64,000 bases of DNA from Chaetorhynchus papuensis (lineage: Eukaryota > Chordata > Aves > Passeriformes > Rhipiduridae), in assembly GCA_013396525.1 (NCBI GenBank), contig VWYX01000672.1, positions 138,141 to 202,140 on the forward strand, in the 5' to 3' direction. The notes beneath the pieces were generated by a model. It was not told where the DNA came from, did no database searches, and saw only the letters and a program-made list of their open reading frames with translations. Positions 9,791 to 20,830 of the stretch are shown piece after piece. The first letter of the stretch is position 1. Each line of letters opens with the position of its first letter. The position numbers and the translations under genes were made by a program.

Positions 9791-12462
9791 GGGACCGCCC
9801 CGAGCCCGAGCCCGGCACCGGCACCGGCACCGGCACCGCCCCGAGCCCCGCCCCGCCTCGCCTCGCTCCCACGGCCGCGCGGGTCCCTCCGCCCCGCCGG
9901 ACACGCTCGGCTCGGCCGGGAGCCTCGGGACGCCCGGCACTGCCGAGAGGGGACACGGGCGGCGGCCGCCGCTGCCGCGGGGGGAGCCGAGCGCTGCTGA
10001 ACAAAGCGGGCGCCGCTCCCACTCCACGCGGGAGCTTTGTCTCCTTGTCGCGGCAGCCGCGGTGACATCTTCCCCAGCGCTGCCACGGTCCCACCCACGC
10101 GCAAACGGGGGTTTGGCTGAAACATCCCTCTCGTATCCCTCCCGCTCCAGCCGCTCCAGCCCCCGGAGCGGGCGCGGTGGGACCCCCGTGGGCGGCGGGT
10201 GCAGGAGCGCAGCGCTGCCGCCACGCACCTCCTGCAGCATCGCCGAGAGGAACCCTCCGGTGCAGAGGGAAATACATGGGAAAGAAACAAGTGGGACGAG
10301 GAGGCTTCCCTTGTGGGTGTTTCCCCCTGGTCCCAGATTTGCTGATGGAGTTCTGCCCCGCTGGGCACGGTGAGAGGGAGCGGAGCCTCAGCGGGTGCGT
10401 GCGCTGTGTTGGGGCTGTGCTTTGTGCCTCCCCTGGGGCTGCCGGAGCAGGGCTGATGGGAGGATGGAGGTGCGGAGGGGAGCAGGGCTGGCACAGCGTG
10501 CGGGCTGTGGGAAGAACCTGCTGGGCAGAGCCAGCCGGGTCTGCACCCTGGGCACAGCCACGGTGGGTGTTGGAGGAGCATCCAGCTCTCTCCCTGAGAT
10601 CCTGCGCCGACACCCGGAGCTGAGCACAAGGCTCCCCTGGACCGGGGCTGGGGACAGCTCTGCGAGGCCAGAGCCATTCTGTGAGGCGTCCGGCCGAGAC
10701 GGGCATTGGGTGCCCGCCAGCCCAGCGTGGTGTGGGCACTGGTGGTGCTCGGCCCCGGGCAGCGCTCGTGGCTGTGCGAGCAGCGGTGCTGCCGCGTGGC
10801 TCCTGCCAGCAGCACGTGTGCTGCCCCGGCCCCTCGCTGCTCCCATCACTCCTTGATGCTGTGATTTATCGATGGCTCGCTGGGCTCCCAGCACTCGGAG
10901 AGGGGCTGGTCTGCAGCAAGGAGCGATCAAAGCGCCGTGGGAAACAGCGCACCGAGCTCAAGTGCTGCCGGCTCCGCAGGCAGGGCTGAGCCGCCGCCGC
11001 CCTCGGCATTCAGCGACCGAATCGCTGCGGATTTGCTGCTTCTGCTCTTGGAAGCAGCAACACAATGGGGCTGAAGGAGGATTTGGTCACAGAATCAGCC
11101 CTGAGCCTTGGGACCCTCAGCCTAGGGCCTCCCCACTCTGCTGCCTACCAAGGAGAAAAGGAAACTTGTTTTCAGTTCAGGGTCTCCCAGGTAGCTCTGA
11201 ACTGCCAACCCTCAGAAATACCCAGGTCATGGCTCAGTAGATGGAAAAAGATAATGGGAGAACGTGAAGGAGAAGAAAAGCAACCCAAACCAAGACATAC
11301 ACAAAGAAACCCTAATTTGCCTGCACTGTCTGATCCTGGAAATGCTCCAGGCTGTTTGCAGAGCCTCGCTCAACCCCACCCAGCCCTGCTCTCCTGGCAC
11401 ATGTGTGTGTCTGTCTCAGCTAAAGCTGTCGCTGATTGCTGCTGGGCTGCCCCAGCGATGGTATGAGCCTTGTGGCCATGGGGAGCCGCAGAGGGGCTGA
11501 GCATCACCGACAGCGGGGACACAAAGGGGCACCCACGACTGCCTGGTGTCGGGGCAGCTCTGTGCTCACCTGGGTCACAAGGATGGCTAGCATGTGGGGA
11601 GGCCACCAGGCCCCTCGGCCTGAGGAGAGACCTCAGGTGTCTGTGTACCTGGCACATTGCCCTCCAGCCAGCTCTCCTGACGGGCAGAGCACAGCACCGT
11701 GCAGGGACTCCTGGTGCTGCCCTCCCAGAGGCTCTGAGTGAGCTGAGGCACCCCTTGGTGCTTTGGCTTCTCCTCTCCCACAAGGACAGCACCAACTCCC
11801 TTTCCTGCTATCAAAGCTGATAAAAGCAAGCAACAAGAAGGACTTGTCTTTCTGACCATATCAGCAAAGGGAAATGCTGGCAGCTGCCTTTGTTTCTACT
11901 CCTTTGTAGATGGTCCCTGCTGGGAGCAGGCAGGCTTGGCCAGGACCTTGGAGCCGTGCTCACCTCCCCTGTGTCTGTTTGTGCCAGCACAGCATCACAC
12001 AGTGCTGCAGCTCCCCCCTTCCCAGGGACCTGGGTGAGTGGCATTTCTGTGGGCTCAAACCCATTGCAGCTGCTTTTGGGTGCCAGACACGTGCCTGCAG
12101 CAAGCAGCGAGCTCACAGCCTGGGTGCTGCCCGTGGGAGCGCTGAATCTTGGCAGCAAAGAGCAGCAGGCACATAAAGACAGAGACGGTTTGGGTTTGGG
12201 GGTGGAGCCGAGAGCAGGGCTGTGGCCATGGCACAGCTTCCTGGGGAAAAGGGAGCGCTGGCTGGGCACAGGGCGGTGGTGGAGTTTCCATAATAACAAG
12301 GGAAAGATCAGAGGTGAAAAATGAACTGGCAAATGTGGACAGAAACAGCTGTCATGAATTTCTTTTTGTCCCACAGACACATGACTACATCACAGAACGT
12401 GTGTATATGCCCTTTTTTCCTCTGCAAACACGGATGGAGCATGCAACAGAAATCTTTCCCTG

Positions 12463-12484
12463 GCACACACATACACACACACAC
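12463..12484. repeat. (CA)n microsatellite
   Basis: About ten CA units with one TA interruption. Confidence 0.85.
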
Positions 12485-12807
12485 TCTCCCTCTAATCCCT
12501 TTCCTGCTTGTATGTCAGAGAAAGCTATTTCTGGAACGTGAAATCTAGGTCAAAAAGAAGGAGAAAATCTAAAGGGAATGATAACAGTCCCTCCCAAAGG
12601 CCGTGTGGGGTCAGCTCAGGCCGATGGGATTAGTGAGGGGCTGCAGTGGTGCTTCACCCCCCGCTGAGCGATGCCTCCTGGCCTGGTGGGAGCTGCCTGT
12701 GCCTTCCCATCGCTGCTGCTTCCCCACACAGGAGAGAAGGCCATGACAGCTGAGAGGAGTGCAACAGAAACCGCCTGCCTACACAGAGACCGGGATCACG
12801 GCACACA

Positions 12808-12828
12808 GAGGAGGAGGAGGAGGAGGAA
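12808..12828. repeat. (GAG)n microsatellite
   Basis: About seven GAG/AGG units in intron sequence. Confidence 0.85.
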
Positions 12829-13464
12829 GATACACGACTTTCCCAGAAGCCACATGACTTTCCCAGAGGCCGTGGAAACTCGTCCCACAGTGAGCCAGCC
12901 CCTGGGGATTGGGCCAGCACAATGAGGGGTGCAGGCACTTTGTCCTTCCTCCTAAGCATAGCCCTGCTGCCCCTGCAAGAGCATCAGTGCCGGGGGACCG
13001 GGCTGGCACCTGCCTTCTCCCGGGGCGGGGCAGGGTCCCCAGCACAGCCATGGGCCTGGAAGCCAGCTCTCTAATTTAGTCATAAACAGGGAAACAAAAG
13101 CAATACAAAGAAGAGAGGAAGCAGGTGGGAGGCAGAGGGCAGCTGTTGTGTCCCGACCTTTGGGAGTACCTCTCCCAGGTGGTGCTCTCCTGCCCAGCCT
13201 GGGCTTGGCAAAGTTCTGGTATATGGATGGGCACAAGGTGTGTGCAGGCCTGGCCTCCCTGCAAGAGATCTGGATAAGGAGCTGGACACCTGAGCTTTTT
13301 GGGAACAGGCTGCTGAATCCCAGGGCAGGATGCTCTGAGCAAGGGTGGTGTTACCAGATGGCACAAGGAGGACCAGGAAGAGCTCGGGTAGAACTGGCTT
13401 GGTGTGAGCTTTCCCGCTGTATTTGCTTGCTCACCTCTGCTTTCCTGTTTCCCCTGGACATCAA

Positions 13465-13745
13465 ATATTCCGCTCTGCAGTGCAAGCAGTCTATTAAACA
13501 AGCAATTCCCAGAGCTGCCTCTAATAAGCAGGAGCCGGGGCTGGGGAGCCCTTTGTGGTGCTCGGGAGCCGGCGCGGCTGTCACCGCACGCCTGGCAATT
13601 AGAGGAATAGGTTCCACTGGGGCTTTTGAGTCTCCGGCTGCGCAAGGCACAAAGCTTTGTTTAAGGCTGATCGAGGGCAGCTCATCATCTGTCTCGCTGG
13701 CTGTCAAACGGGAGCTAATTGCCTTGTAATGTGCCGGTGACACAG
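13465..13745. promoter_or_regulatory. Candidate conserved enhancer
   Basis: Stands out from GC-rich, repeat-laden flanks: TATTAAACAAGCAATT, CTAATAAGC, CAATTAGAGG, GAGCTAATTGCC and CTGTCAAAC are homeodomain- and forkhead-like cores packed within 280 bp, with no tandem repeat or CR1 match. Confidence 0.3.
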
Positions 13746-14344
13746 GCATCAGTGGGAGGAACTGGCGTGGCAGGGGTGTGACAGCTGTCGGGGCTCTCCC
13801 CCGTGCTCCCCACACAGCCGGCTTGGAGCTCACTGCCCCTCCTCCTGCCCTCTGACAGAGCCCGGATCCCTCTGCTTTAGCATCCAACCCCCACATGGCC
13901 TTCAAGGAACGAGGAGCCTGTGCTGGCCCCAGCACTGCTGGTGCCTCTTGAGGATGTGTCCCTACAGAGACAAAAGTGTGGTGGTCCCTGTTCCTCTGGG
14001 CTGGAGGAAGAAAGGAGTCCCCAGGATGTGCTTGGGTGAGGGCTCTTAATTGTGTCATCCCAGAGCCCTGTGTGGAGCAGAGGCCATCAGTGACCATTAC
14101 ACCTGCAGGTGACAGCGCACCCACTTCTCCCTGTTGGTCCAGGCTGATACCACCAAGCTGCCACCTGCTGCTTGGGAAGCCTCTCTCCTATACCACCAGC
14201 CACTCAGAGCCTCAGGGATGCACAGAAAAGGCCCTGGGGTGCTGGCTGACAGCAGCTGAACATGCACAGGTGGGCAAGAGGCCAAGGGCACCTGGCCTGT
14301 ATCAGCCATGGTGTGGCAGCAGGACCAGGGCAGTGACTGTCCCC

Positions 14345-14866
14345 TGTGCCAGGCATGGCTGAGGCACCTCGAGTGCTGTGTCCAGTTCTGGGCCCCTTGT
14401 GACAAGAAAGACCTTGAGGGGCTGGAGCCTGTCCAGGGAAGGAAACAGAGCTGGGGAAGGGGCTGGAGTACCAGGAGCAGCTGAGGGAGCTGAGGGGCTC
14501 AGCCTGGAGAAAAGGAGCTCAGGGGGGGCCTCACTGTCCACAAGTCCCTGACAGGAGGGGACAGCCAGGTGAGGATCTGGCTCTTCTCCCAGGTAACAAG
14601 TGGCAGGATGAGAGGAAAGGGCCTCAAGTTTCACCAGGGGAGGTTTAGATTGGATATTAGGGAAAACCTCTTCATGGAAAGGGTGGTCAGGCACTGGCAC
14701 AGCTGCCCAGGGCAGCGGCAGAGTCACCATCCCTGGGAAGTGTTCAGAAAACGTGTGGATGTGGCACTTGGGGACAGGGGTTAGTGGTGGGTTTGGCAAT
14801 GCTGGGCTAGCAATTGGACTCAATAATCCTAGAGGGCTTTTCCAACCAAAATAATTCCATGATTTG
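14345..14866 (+). mobile_element. CR1 LINE 3' fragment, sense
   Basis: The longest clear copy: CTCGAGTGCTGTGTCCAG near the left end, then CCAGGGGAGGTTTAGATTGG, GAAAGGGTGGTCAGGCACTG and the tail TTTTCCAACCAAAATAATTC. It covers the 3' UTR and the end of the second open frame region only, with decayed frames. Confidence 0.92.
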
Positions 14867-16014
14867 CAGGGGAACTGAGCCCAGATGGCTGATTAGGGGT
14901 GTGAGTGCTGTCCAGATATGTCTCCTGCCTCCCACATCCTGTGCATGCACAACCACAGATGCTCCTCTCTGCTCCCCAACCCTCTGCCAAAATCCTTTCC
15001 CTCCCCAAGCCCCAGCAGCCAACGTGGAGGGCTGGGGGATGCTCTGGGAGCCAGCAGAACTGTGCTGGGTCATGTCAGAGAGAGGTGGCACCCAGGCATT
15101 TTGGAAGCCCCCTCTGTGCTGTGCCTGGTGCTGCTGCCCGATGTCAGCCTGGAACTGTGGCAGCACCGAGCTCAGCAGTGCTGAGCCAGCAAGGAGAGGG
15201 CTGTGGGACAGAAGCAGAGTGGAGAGGGTGGCAGGAAGGAGGGACAGGGCTGAGCAAACAGCCCATTCCTCCCAGGGGATCTCTTCCAGTTCCTGCCTCA
15301 TCCTGTGCACCTTGACTGGGAGGCCTCTGCAGCTCAGACCACTGCAGGGAGATGTCAGGTCATGCCCATATCCCAGATGGGGGAAGGCCTGGAGCCAGGC
15401 AGGAAGGTCTGGAGCCTGCTCCCCACTGCCCACTCTGCCCAGAGCTGGGATGGGCCTGTCTCCCACTGACAGCCCACCCCGGTGCTCTGGCAGCTTTGCC
15501 CACAGCAGATGAGCCGAGGCTGCTCTGAACCCCCCTTGGTGCCAGAGCTGGTGCTGAGAGGCACCATCCTGCTGGGCCTGACCCCGGCGTCCCCACAGGG
15601 ACGGGAGGTGCTGCCCGCAGACAGCCCTGGAGAGGTGCTGGATTCCTCCTGCCTGCTCTGGCATCTGCCTTGCTCCATGTACAGGCACCACCACGGCCGG
15701 GAACACCAAGGTATCATCTTTTCTAACCAGTTCCCAAAATTATCCCCAGGATGGCACCTCTCAGCTCCTCACACCTTGTGTTACACCTGAGCCTCACCCA
15801 GGGCTGGCCAGAGCCAGGAAGGGCACAGGCTGCCTTGGAGAAAATGATGCAAACTGACACAGATCAAGTGACTTTGAGCATCATGGAAATGCTGCCATGG
15901 CTCAGCACAGGGATGCTGGGCTCTGGGGCTTGGGAAGGCTCATTAGTGCCTTGAAACTCAGTGCAAGACCTGTTTGTACCCCACAGCCAGGGGTGTTGGG
16001 TCCTCTCTATGTGT

Positions 16015-16480
16015 CATCACAGAGTCACAGAATGGTTTGGGTTGAAAGGACCTTAAAGCTCATCCAGTGCCACCCCTGCCATGGGCAGGGACACCTTCCA
16101 CTGTCCCAGGCTGCTCCAAGCCCCATCCAACCTGGCCTTGGACACTTCCAGGGATCCAGGGGCAGCCACAGCTTCTCTGGGCAGTCTGTGCAAGCACCTC
16201 ACTGACCTCTAAGATCTTCCTGGAGCCTTCTCTTCTCCAGGTTGAACATTCCCACCACTCTCAGCCTGTTTCCAGAGCAGAGGGCCTCCAGCCCTTGGAG
16301 CATCTCCATGGCATCCTCTGGACTTGCTCCAGCAGCTCCATGTCTTTGTTGTGTCGAGGGCCCCAGAGCTGGAGGCAGCTCTGCAGGAGGGGTCTCACGA
16401 GAGCAGAGTAGAGCAGGGGGAGTTTCCCCCCTTGACCTGCTGGTCACGCCTCCTTTGATGCAGCGCCCAGAGCCCGTCTG
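16015..16480 (-). mobile_element. CR1 LINE 3' fragment, antisense
   Basis: Starts CAGAGTCACAGAATGGTTTG, then CCTTAAAGCTCATCCAGTGC, CTCTTCTCCAGGTTGAACAT and GGGGTCTCACGAGAGCAGAG. It ends about 210 bp left of DLGAP4 coding exon 4. Confidence 0.92.
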
Positions 16481-16691
16481 CCATTCCAGCACCGGCATCA
16501 GCTGCTGCCTATCCTCTGGGGCACAGAGAAAGCCCCCACAAACCCCCACAAGTCATGGACAACCACGGCTGGGGATGCAGGTACCCGAGCCCAGCGCCCC
16601 GCATGCTCGGCAGCCCCAGGCAGTGACAGCAGTGTCACCTGTCCCCCGCCCCGCCGGCCTCGCCCCCGTCCCCCCCGGCCGCTGCACTCAC

Positions 16692-16938
16692 TGCTGTTGG
16701 TGGGCAGGGTCCTGCTGCCGCTGAGGCTGCCCGTGGGCGGCGGGGAGATGGAGCGGACGGAGCCCGCGTCGTCCTCCTGGGAGCAGCCCGCCTGGATGGC
16801 GCGGAGGTAGCTGTGGCTCCGGGATCGGAAGTAGCTGGGCAGAGGCAGGTCCAGCACCTCCGCAGCCGCCGACTCGGCCTCGCTGTAGGTGGAGTCGCAG
16901 ACGGGCTCGTACTGCTCCCCCAGGTCCGGCTCGGGTGC
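16692..16938 (-). CDS. DLGAP4: DLGAP4 coding exon 4 (residues 446-528 with microexon)
   Basis: This 247-nt exon begins in phase 0 (APEPDLGEQYEPVCDS) and ends in phase 1 at AGCA|GTGAGT (GT at 16691-16690). It holds the best-conserved SAPAP block, LDLPLPSYFRSRSHSYLRAI followed by QAGCSQEDD, another guanylate-kinase-binding repeat with the SHSYLRA core. A Ser/Pro tail follows (SISPPPTGSLSGSRTLPTNS). An acidic, alanine-rich stretch (EAESAAAEVLD) precedes the repeat, as in mammalian DLGAP4. Numbering assumes the microexon is included; without it the exon covers 429-511. The phase-1 end equals that of the short-form exon at 9490, so both feed the same downstream exon, which lies outside the window. 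The exon sits 207 bp right of a CR1 remnant. Confidence 0.96.
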
Positions 16939-18001
16939 CTGCACGGGGACAGGGGCAGCCCCAGTCAGCCCCCGCCTGCGGCCGCCCTTCCCTTCCCTCC
17001 TGCTCCTCGCCCTCCGGCCACTCCTGCGTGGTCCCGCTCACGGCAGCGGGACGGGAGGTGCAGTGGTCAGTGGTCAGTGGTCAGTGCTGCTGGGGCACAG
17101 GGTGCCCGGGGCTCTCTGCTGAGCGAGGGAAGAGGGGCCCCTCCTTGGAGGCGAGAGGGTCCCTGCTTGTGGAGTAGGGGACACTTACCAGCACAGTGCC
17201 TGTCAAACACCCCAGTCCTGCTGGTGAGAGCAGGTGTGGCCAAAATCCCAGTCCAGCCTCTGCCAGGGCCCCTCTCCCGGCACAGCTGGGACACCCCAGC
17301 TCACATGTGAGACCCACCATGGCAGGCTTGCTCCTCGGGGGGCAGCACTGGGAGACATCAGGGGAGAGGTGTGGGCTGGGGGACAGCCCCCACGCTTGCC
17401 TTGGCTGGGTCTCCCATCCCAGCCCCATCCCTGGTGAGGACCAGGAGAGGGCTCAGCTGTGGCCAGGGGTGAGCAGGGCAGGGGCAGCTCTCCCACTGCC
17501 CCCACCTCCCTGCCCCCTGCCCACAGCCCTGCCTCGCTCTCCCATGGCAGCTGCTGGGCAAACTTGGTCTTGGGAGAAGCTCAGCCAGGTCAAACCAGAC
17601 ACAGCCCAGAGCAGACTGTTCTGAAACATAGGTGAGATGCTGACACTGGCCCTGTTGCCCACAGCCATCTCTCCTGGCCCTTTCTTTCTCCCGGCACTCA
17701 AGGACATTGCTTCTGCCCAGCATGGGCATCTGAGCCCATGAGGTTTGGCTCAAGAAGTTCATCTGCTTTCCCCCTAAAACTGACGGTCCCTAAGCCCCTG
17801 CTGGGCCCAGGACTCAAGTTCTCCAGCTGCCCTGCAATGCCCAGGTCAGGAGTGCTGTTTCCTTCTCCTCTTTTCCTTCTCCTGCCGCTAGCCTGGGCAT
17901 GGGCTGGCCCCAGAGCCTGCCTCACACCCTGCTGTGGGTGTCCAGGCTGGCCCCAGAAAGCTCCGTGAGGAAGGATGAGAGAAACGCCAGCGGGACAATA
18001 C
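16939..18001 (-). other. DLGAP4: DLGAP4 intron between microexon and coding exon 4, 1063 bp
   Basis: The intron is bounded by the weak GTATTG donor and a CCCCGTGCAG acceptor (AG at 16940-16939). It is GC-rich, with a short direct repeat of GTCAGTGG at about 17063-17084. Nothing else is recognisable. Confidence 0.85.
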
Positions 18002-18052
18002 CTGCTCTCCATGGGTAAATATCTGAGGGATAAGTGAGGGGGGTCCAAAGAT
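18002..18052 (-). CDS. DLGAP4: DLGAP4 51-nt in-frame microexon (17 residues)
   Basis: Between coding exons 3 and 4 there is a 51-nt segment with AG at 18054-18053 and a CAG|GTATTG donor (GT at 18001-18000), phase 0 at both ends. It translates as IFGPPSLIPQIFTHGEQ. From memory, the mammalian DLGAP4 long isoform carries a 17-residue insert of the form IFG--SLIPQ-F-H--Q at exactly this place, after the SSC-I-Q that ends exon 3. About 11 of 17 positions agree. Length, phase, position and sequence all fit, so I call it a real exon. The donor departs from consensus at +4 and +5 (weak) and the acceptor is rich in UCUU, which suggests regulated, possibly neuron-enriched, splicing; that part is inference. 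It is too short to show up as an open frame by itself. Confidence 0.85.
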
Positions 18053-20715
18053 CTGGAAGAAAGATTTGGAGAAGGTTAAAGGCCAAGAACAGGGGAGCCC
18101 CTCACACAGACAGTCACTGCACAGGGACCGAGGACAAGGGGAGCGGGGCGCCCGTCCCCTGGGGCCACCGCTGCTGACACTTCAGTGCAAACTGCAGAGC
18201 TCGTAAGATGCCAAGCGAGGCCACGCAGGCCCCTCAGACAGTGGCACGGACACAGCAAAGCTCCACAGGACACCTCAACCACGGGAGAAGCTGCAGAGCG
18301 TTCGGCCCGCTGTGTGCACCATAAATCCATGTACACCCACAGGGGACGCTGGGAACACACCCTGCTGGCACACCCCTCGGCACACAGGGGCAGCTGGACA
18401 AGGCGGCCGCGGCTCCCACAGGGCACCTCTGGGTAGCCCCCAGTGGTGGCCAGCACCTCACAGCCCACAGAGCCAGGGGCGTGGGCAGTCTGAGTGCTCC
18501 AGCTGGGGGAACTGTCCTTCAGCCTGCAGGGCTGGGCTGGCCACCTCGCCACTGTGTCCCTGTGCCAGAAGAAGCCACACAGAAGCTGTTCTGCCTGCCC
18601 AGCAGAGCAAAGCCACGGCACACACTCGGCATACGGACAGACCCGACAGACGCTGCGCTGCCGTGGGAGCACGGCCACCTCCTCCTCCTCCTCCTCTCCG
18701 CCCTCGGGGCTCTGCCTGGCACCACCTGCCCAGGATGACCCTTCTTGGGAAGAATCCAGGTTCAAAGTGTACCTGAGGAAGGAGGCTTGGCTCTGGGGAT
18801 GGGCCTGGCCCTCTTGCACAGGGCACAGCCCACAGTGAGGCTCAGCAGTGTTGGGGTCACCAGCTCTGCCCCCCTTGGTGCTGACACACACACACCTGCT
18901 GATCCCCGGACTGCCAGAGAGCTGCAAGGTGGAGCTGGGTGGGAACAAAACCAAGCAGAGAGGACTTGTCTGTCAGAGTTGGGGGTGCTTCCATGTGGGA
19001 AGACACCGGGGTCTGGCTGGACACATAAGGAAGGTGTTGGAGGTCACACAAAAGTGAGGGCAGGGCAGGAATTGCCTCCGGCACTGGGATGGATGAGACC
19101 AGCATGCACTGGCGGATGAACCAGCTCCATCCTGGATCAACAGACGTGCAGTTTGTGGGAGGCCTCTCAATCCCAACCAGCTGCAGCTGAACTCTCTGGT
19201 TTTCAGGGAACAGTGGCAGAGTGCACATGAAGGCAGCAGCCCCACGTGTGAGCAGGTGCTGTGGCAGTCAGTGTGCCCCCAGCATCCCAGTGCCACCAGT
19301 CTGGCTCTGGGCTGGCTGCCTGGGCAGCTCCTGGTGCATCACAGGCTGCTCAGACCCTTCAGCTCCAAGTCCCTCCTGATGTCTCCCTGGGGGTGCTGCA
19401 CTCAGCTCCTGGAAGCAGCTCTAGACATGGATAGAGCACAGGCCCAGTCTCCTGCAGAGACCTGGCTTCAGCACGGACTGACACGCAAAGGACAAGGCCA
19501 CGACGGTCCTGACCCCGCTGAGCACTGACACACCCAGCACATTGCTGCTGCTGCTGCACGAGGGACAGGACTGACCACAGGGAACAGCAATGCCCAGCAA
19601 TGCCCCTGCTCCCCCCAGGCTCCCCTCCAAGGGCTCCGACCGCTCTGGGACAGCAGGAGACTCCAGCCAAGGGGCTCAGAGCCCCCCACACCTGGATGGG
19701 AACATGGGCAGGAAATGCCCTTTTCCCCCCCTCACCCTGGGGCTCCTGATGCCCACCCCTCTGCTGGCCCCCCTGCACACACAGAGCAGCTGTGTGGGCA
19801 CATGTCCCCGTGCAGACACACAGGGGCAGACGGGACAGAGGCCCAGGGTGACCGGGCTCGCTGGGCAAAGCTGTGGAGCCATCGCTGCCGTGCGGTGAAA
19901 GGGCTGAGATGAGCACACGGCGCCTCTGCAATGGCTCATCCCTGCACTGGTTATCTCCCAGCCTGTGAGGCAGCTCCAGAGCAATCCCAGCCCCGAGGAG
20001 CTCCAGAGAAATCCCATGACCACAGCAAGGGGAGTTAGACCCATTTTGCATCGACTGCATCCCAAGTGTTGGTCGGGGCATGAGCCCACCCTGTGGCTCC
20101 CTCTGCCAGCACCTCACAGGCATCCTTGGCTTTGCCATGGGGCCCAGGAATATCCAAGAGAGATGTCCCCAGCTGGCTGGCAGGACAGCCTCCCGAACTA
20201 CGGGCACCTTGTTCCTGGGTCCAGTCTGCTGCACGAGAGGTGAGGTCCTGAGCTGAGCAGGGTGACTGTCCCTGGTGGCCCTGCAGGGTCCCAGGCTGGA
20301 CACCACCAGGAGAGGTTGGCCCTGGCTCTGGACCCACCCAGTGGGCATGAGGGGCTTGCAGCAAGGTTGAACAGCCTTGCAGATGGTTCTGGGGGTGACA
20401 CAGTGAGACCCTGCACCCAGAGCAGCCCTGAGCTTCCCCCAGCACTGTGGGCTACCATACCTATGGCAGAGGGATTTTGGCTGCACCAGCAGCGTGAGAG
20501 GAGGCAAAGCTGCAGGAAGGAGGTCTAATAGGCAGTCTGATTAAAGAGCTGGCCATGACACTTTGGTAAAAGCTGCCAGGGAACAGCCTGTGCAGTTCCT
20601 GGAGCACGGCCAGTGCCTTGTTTTGAAGAGGGAAGAAGATGCTCCCTCTCCCCTGAGCTGGCCTCCTCCCTCGCTGGCTGTGCCAGCACAGTGGGTCAGC
20701 CCTTCAGCACCTCAC
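18053..20715 (-). other. DLGAP4: DLGAP4 intron upstream of the microexon, 2663 bp
   Basis: The intron runs from a GTGAGG donor to the microexon acceptor TCTTTCTTCCAG (AG at 18054-18053). It contains a (CTC)n run at 18678-18696 and a short CTG run near 19544-19558. The last 45 bases before the microexon are pyrimidine-rich and contain UUCUU and UCUUUCUU tracts. No other exon is visible. Confidence 0.85.
18678..18696. repeat. (CTC)n microsatellite
   Basis: About six CTC units. It is responsible for Glu-rich or Ser-rich open frames here. Confidence 0.85.
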
Positions 20716-20830
20716 CTGGTTGATGCAGCTGGACTCGTTGACACTGTCAGAGATCTGGTTGTATTCTTCCTCCCAGGTCGGGAACTTCGGAGGTAGGAGG
20801 ATCTCGACAGAGTCCAGGCGGTCCAGGCTC
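20716..20830 (-). CDS. DLGAP4: DLGAP4 coding exon 3 (residues 390-428)
   Basis: This 115-nt exon completes the split Arg390 codon with its first base (AG at 20832-20831, exon from 20830). It encodes SLDRLDSVEILLPPKFPTW, then EEEYNQISDSVNESSCINQ, ending at a phase-0 CCAG|GTGAGG donor (GT at 20715-20714). The acidic, serine-rich segment is close to what I recall of mammalian DLGAP4 (SLDRLDSVD and a W-E-E-x-Y block). No repeat or catalytic motif is present; it is linker sequence between guanylate-kinase-binding repeats. The interlocking 2/1 phase with the preceding exon and the phase-0 end confirm the model. The frame is intact. Confidence 0.95.

Larger units (their letters stand above)
8950..10250 (-). 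promoter_or_regulatory. DLGAP4: CpG island, internal promoter of short-form DLGAP4
   Basis: About 1.3 kb is extremely GC- and CpG-rich, densest at 9080-10010, and contains the MALCLELLRQ exon. Many GGCGGG/CCCGCCC Sp-type boxes are visible at about 9725-9850, with a GGCACC hexamer run at about 9813-9837. No TATA box is obvious, which is usual for island promoters. The start site is probably to the right of 9520. A second minus-strand donor at 9725/9724 suggests more than one first exon in this island. Overlapping long open frames on both strands here are composition artefacts. Confidence 0.8.
10251..16691 (-). other. DLGAP4: Intronic stretch between coding exon 4 and the internal CpG-island promoter
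   Basis: No coding exon is seen. It holds a sense CR1 fragment (14345-14866), an antisense CR1 fragment (16015-16480), a (CA)n run, a (GAG)n run and an AT-rich non-repeat patch at 13465-13745 with several TAAT cores. For transcripts from the internal promoter this region is upstream flank. Confidence 0.8.

Noticed and set aside
10375..10390. Plus-strand donor-like GGCACG|GTGAGA at the island edge, suggesting a divergent transcript
   Set aside because: One donor-like site alone is too weak; no matching acceptor or exon could be proposed.
9084..10815. Long open frames on both strands across the CpG island (up to 364 codons)
   Set aside because: Arg/Gly/Pro/Ala-rich, overlapping in nearly all frames, as expected when stop codons are depleted by GC content. 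Only the ten-codon MALCLELLRQ frame has support.
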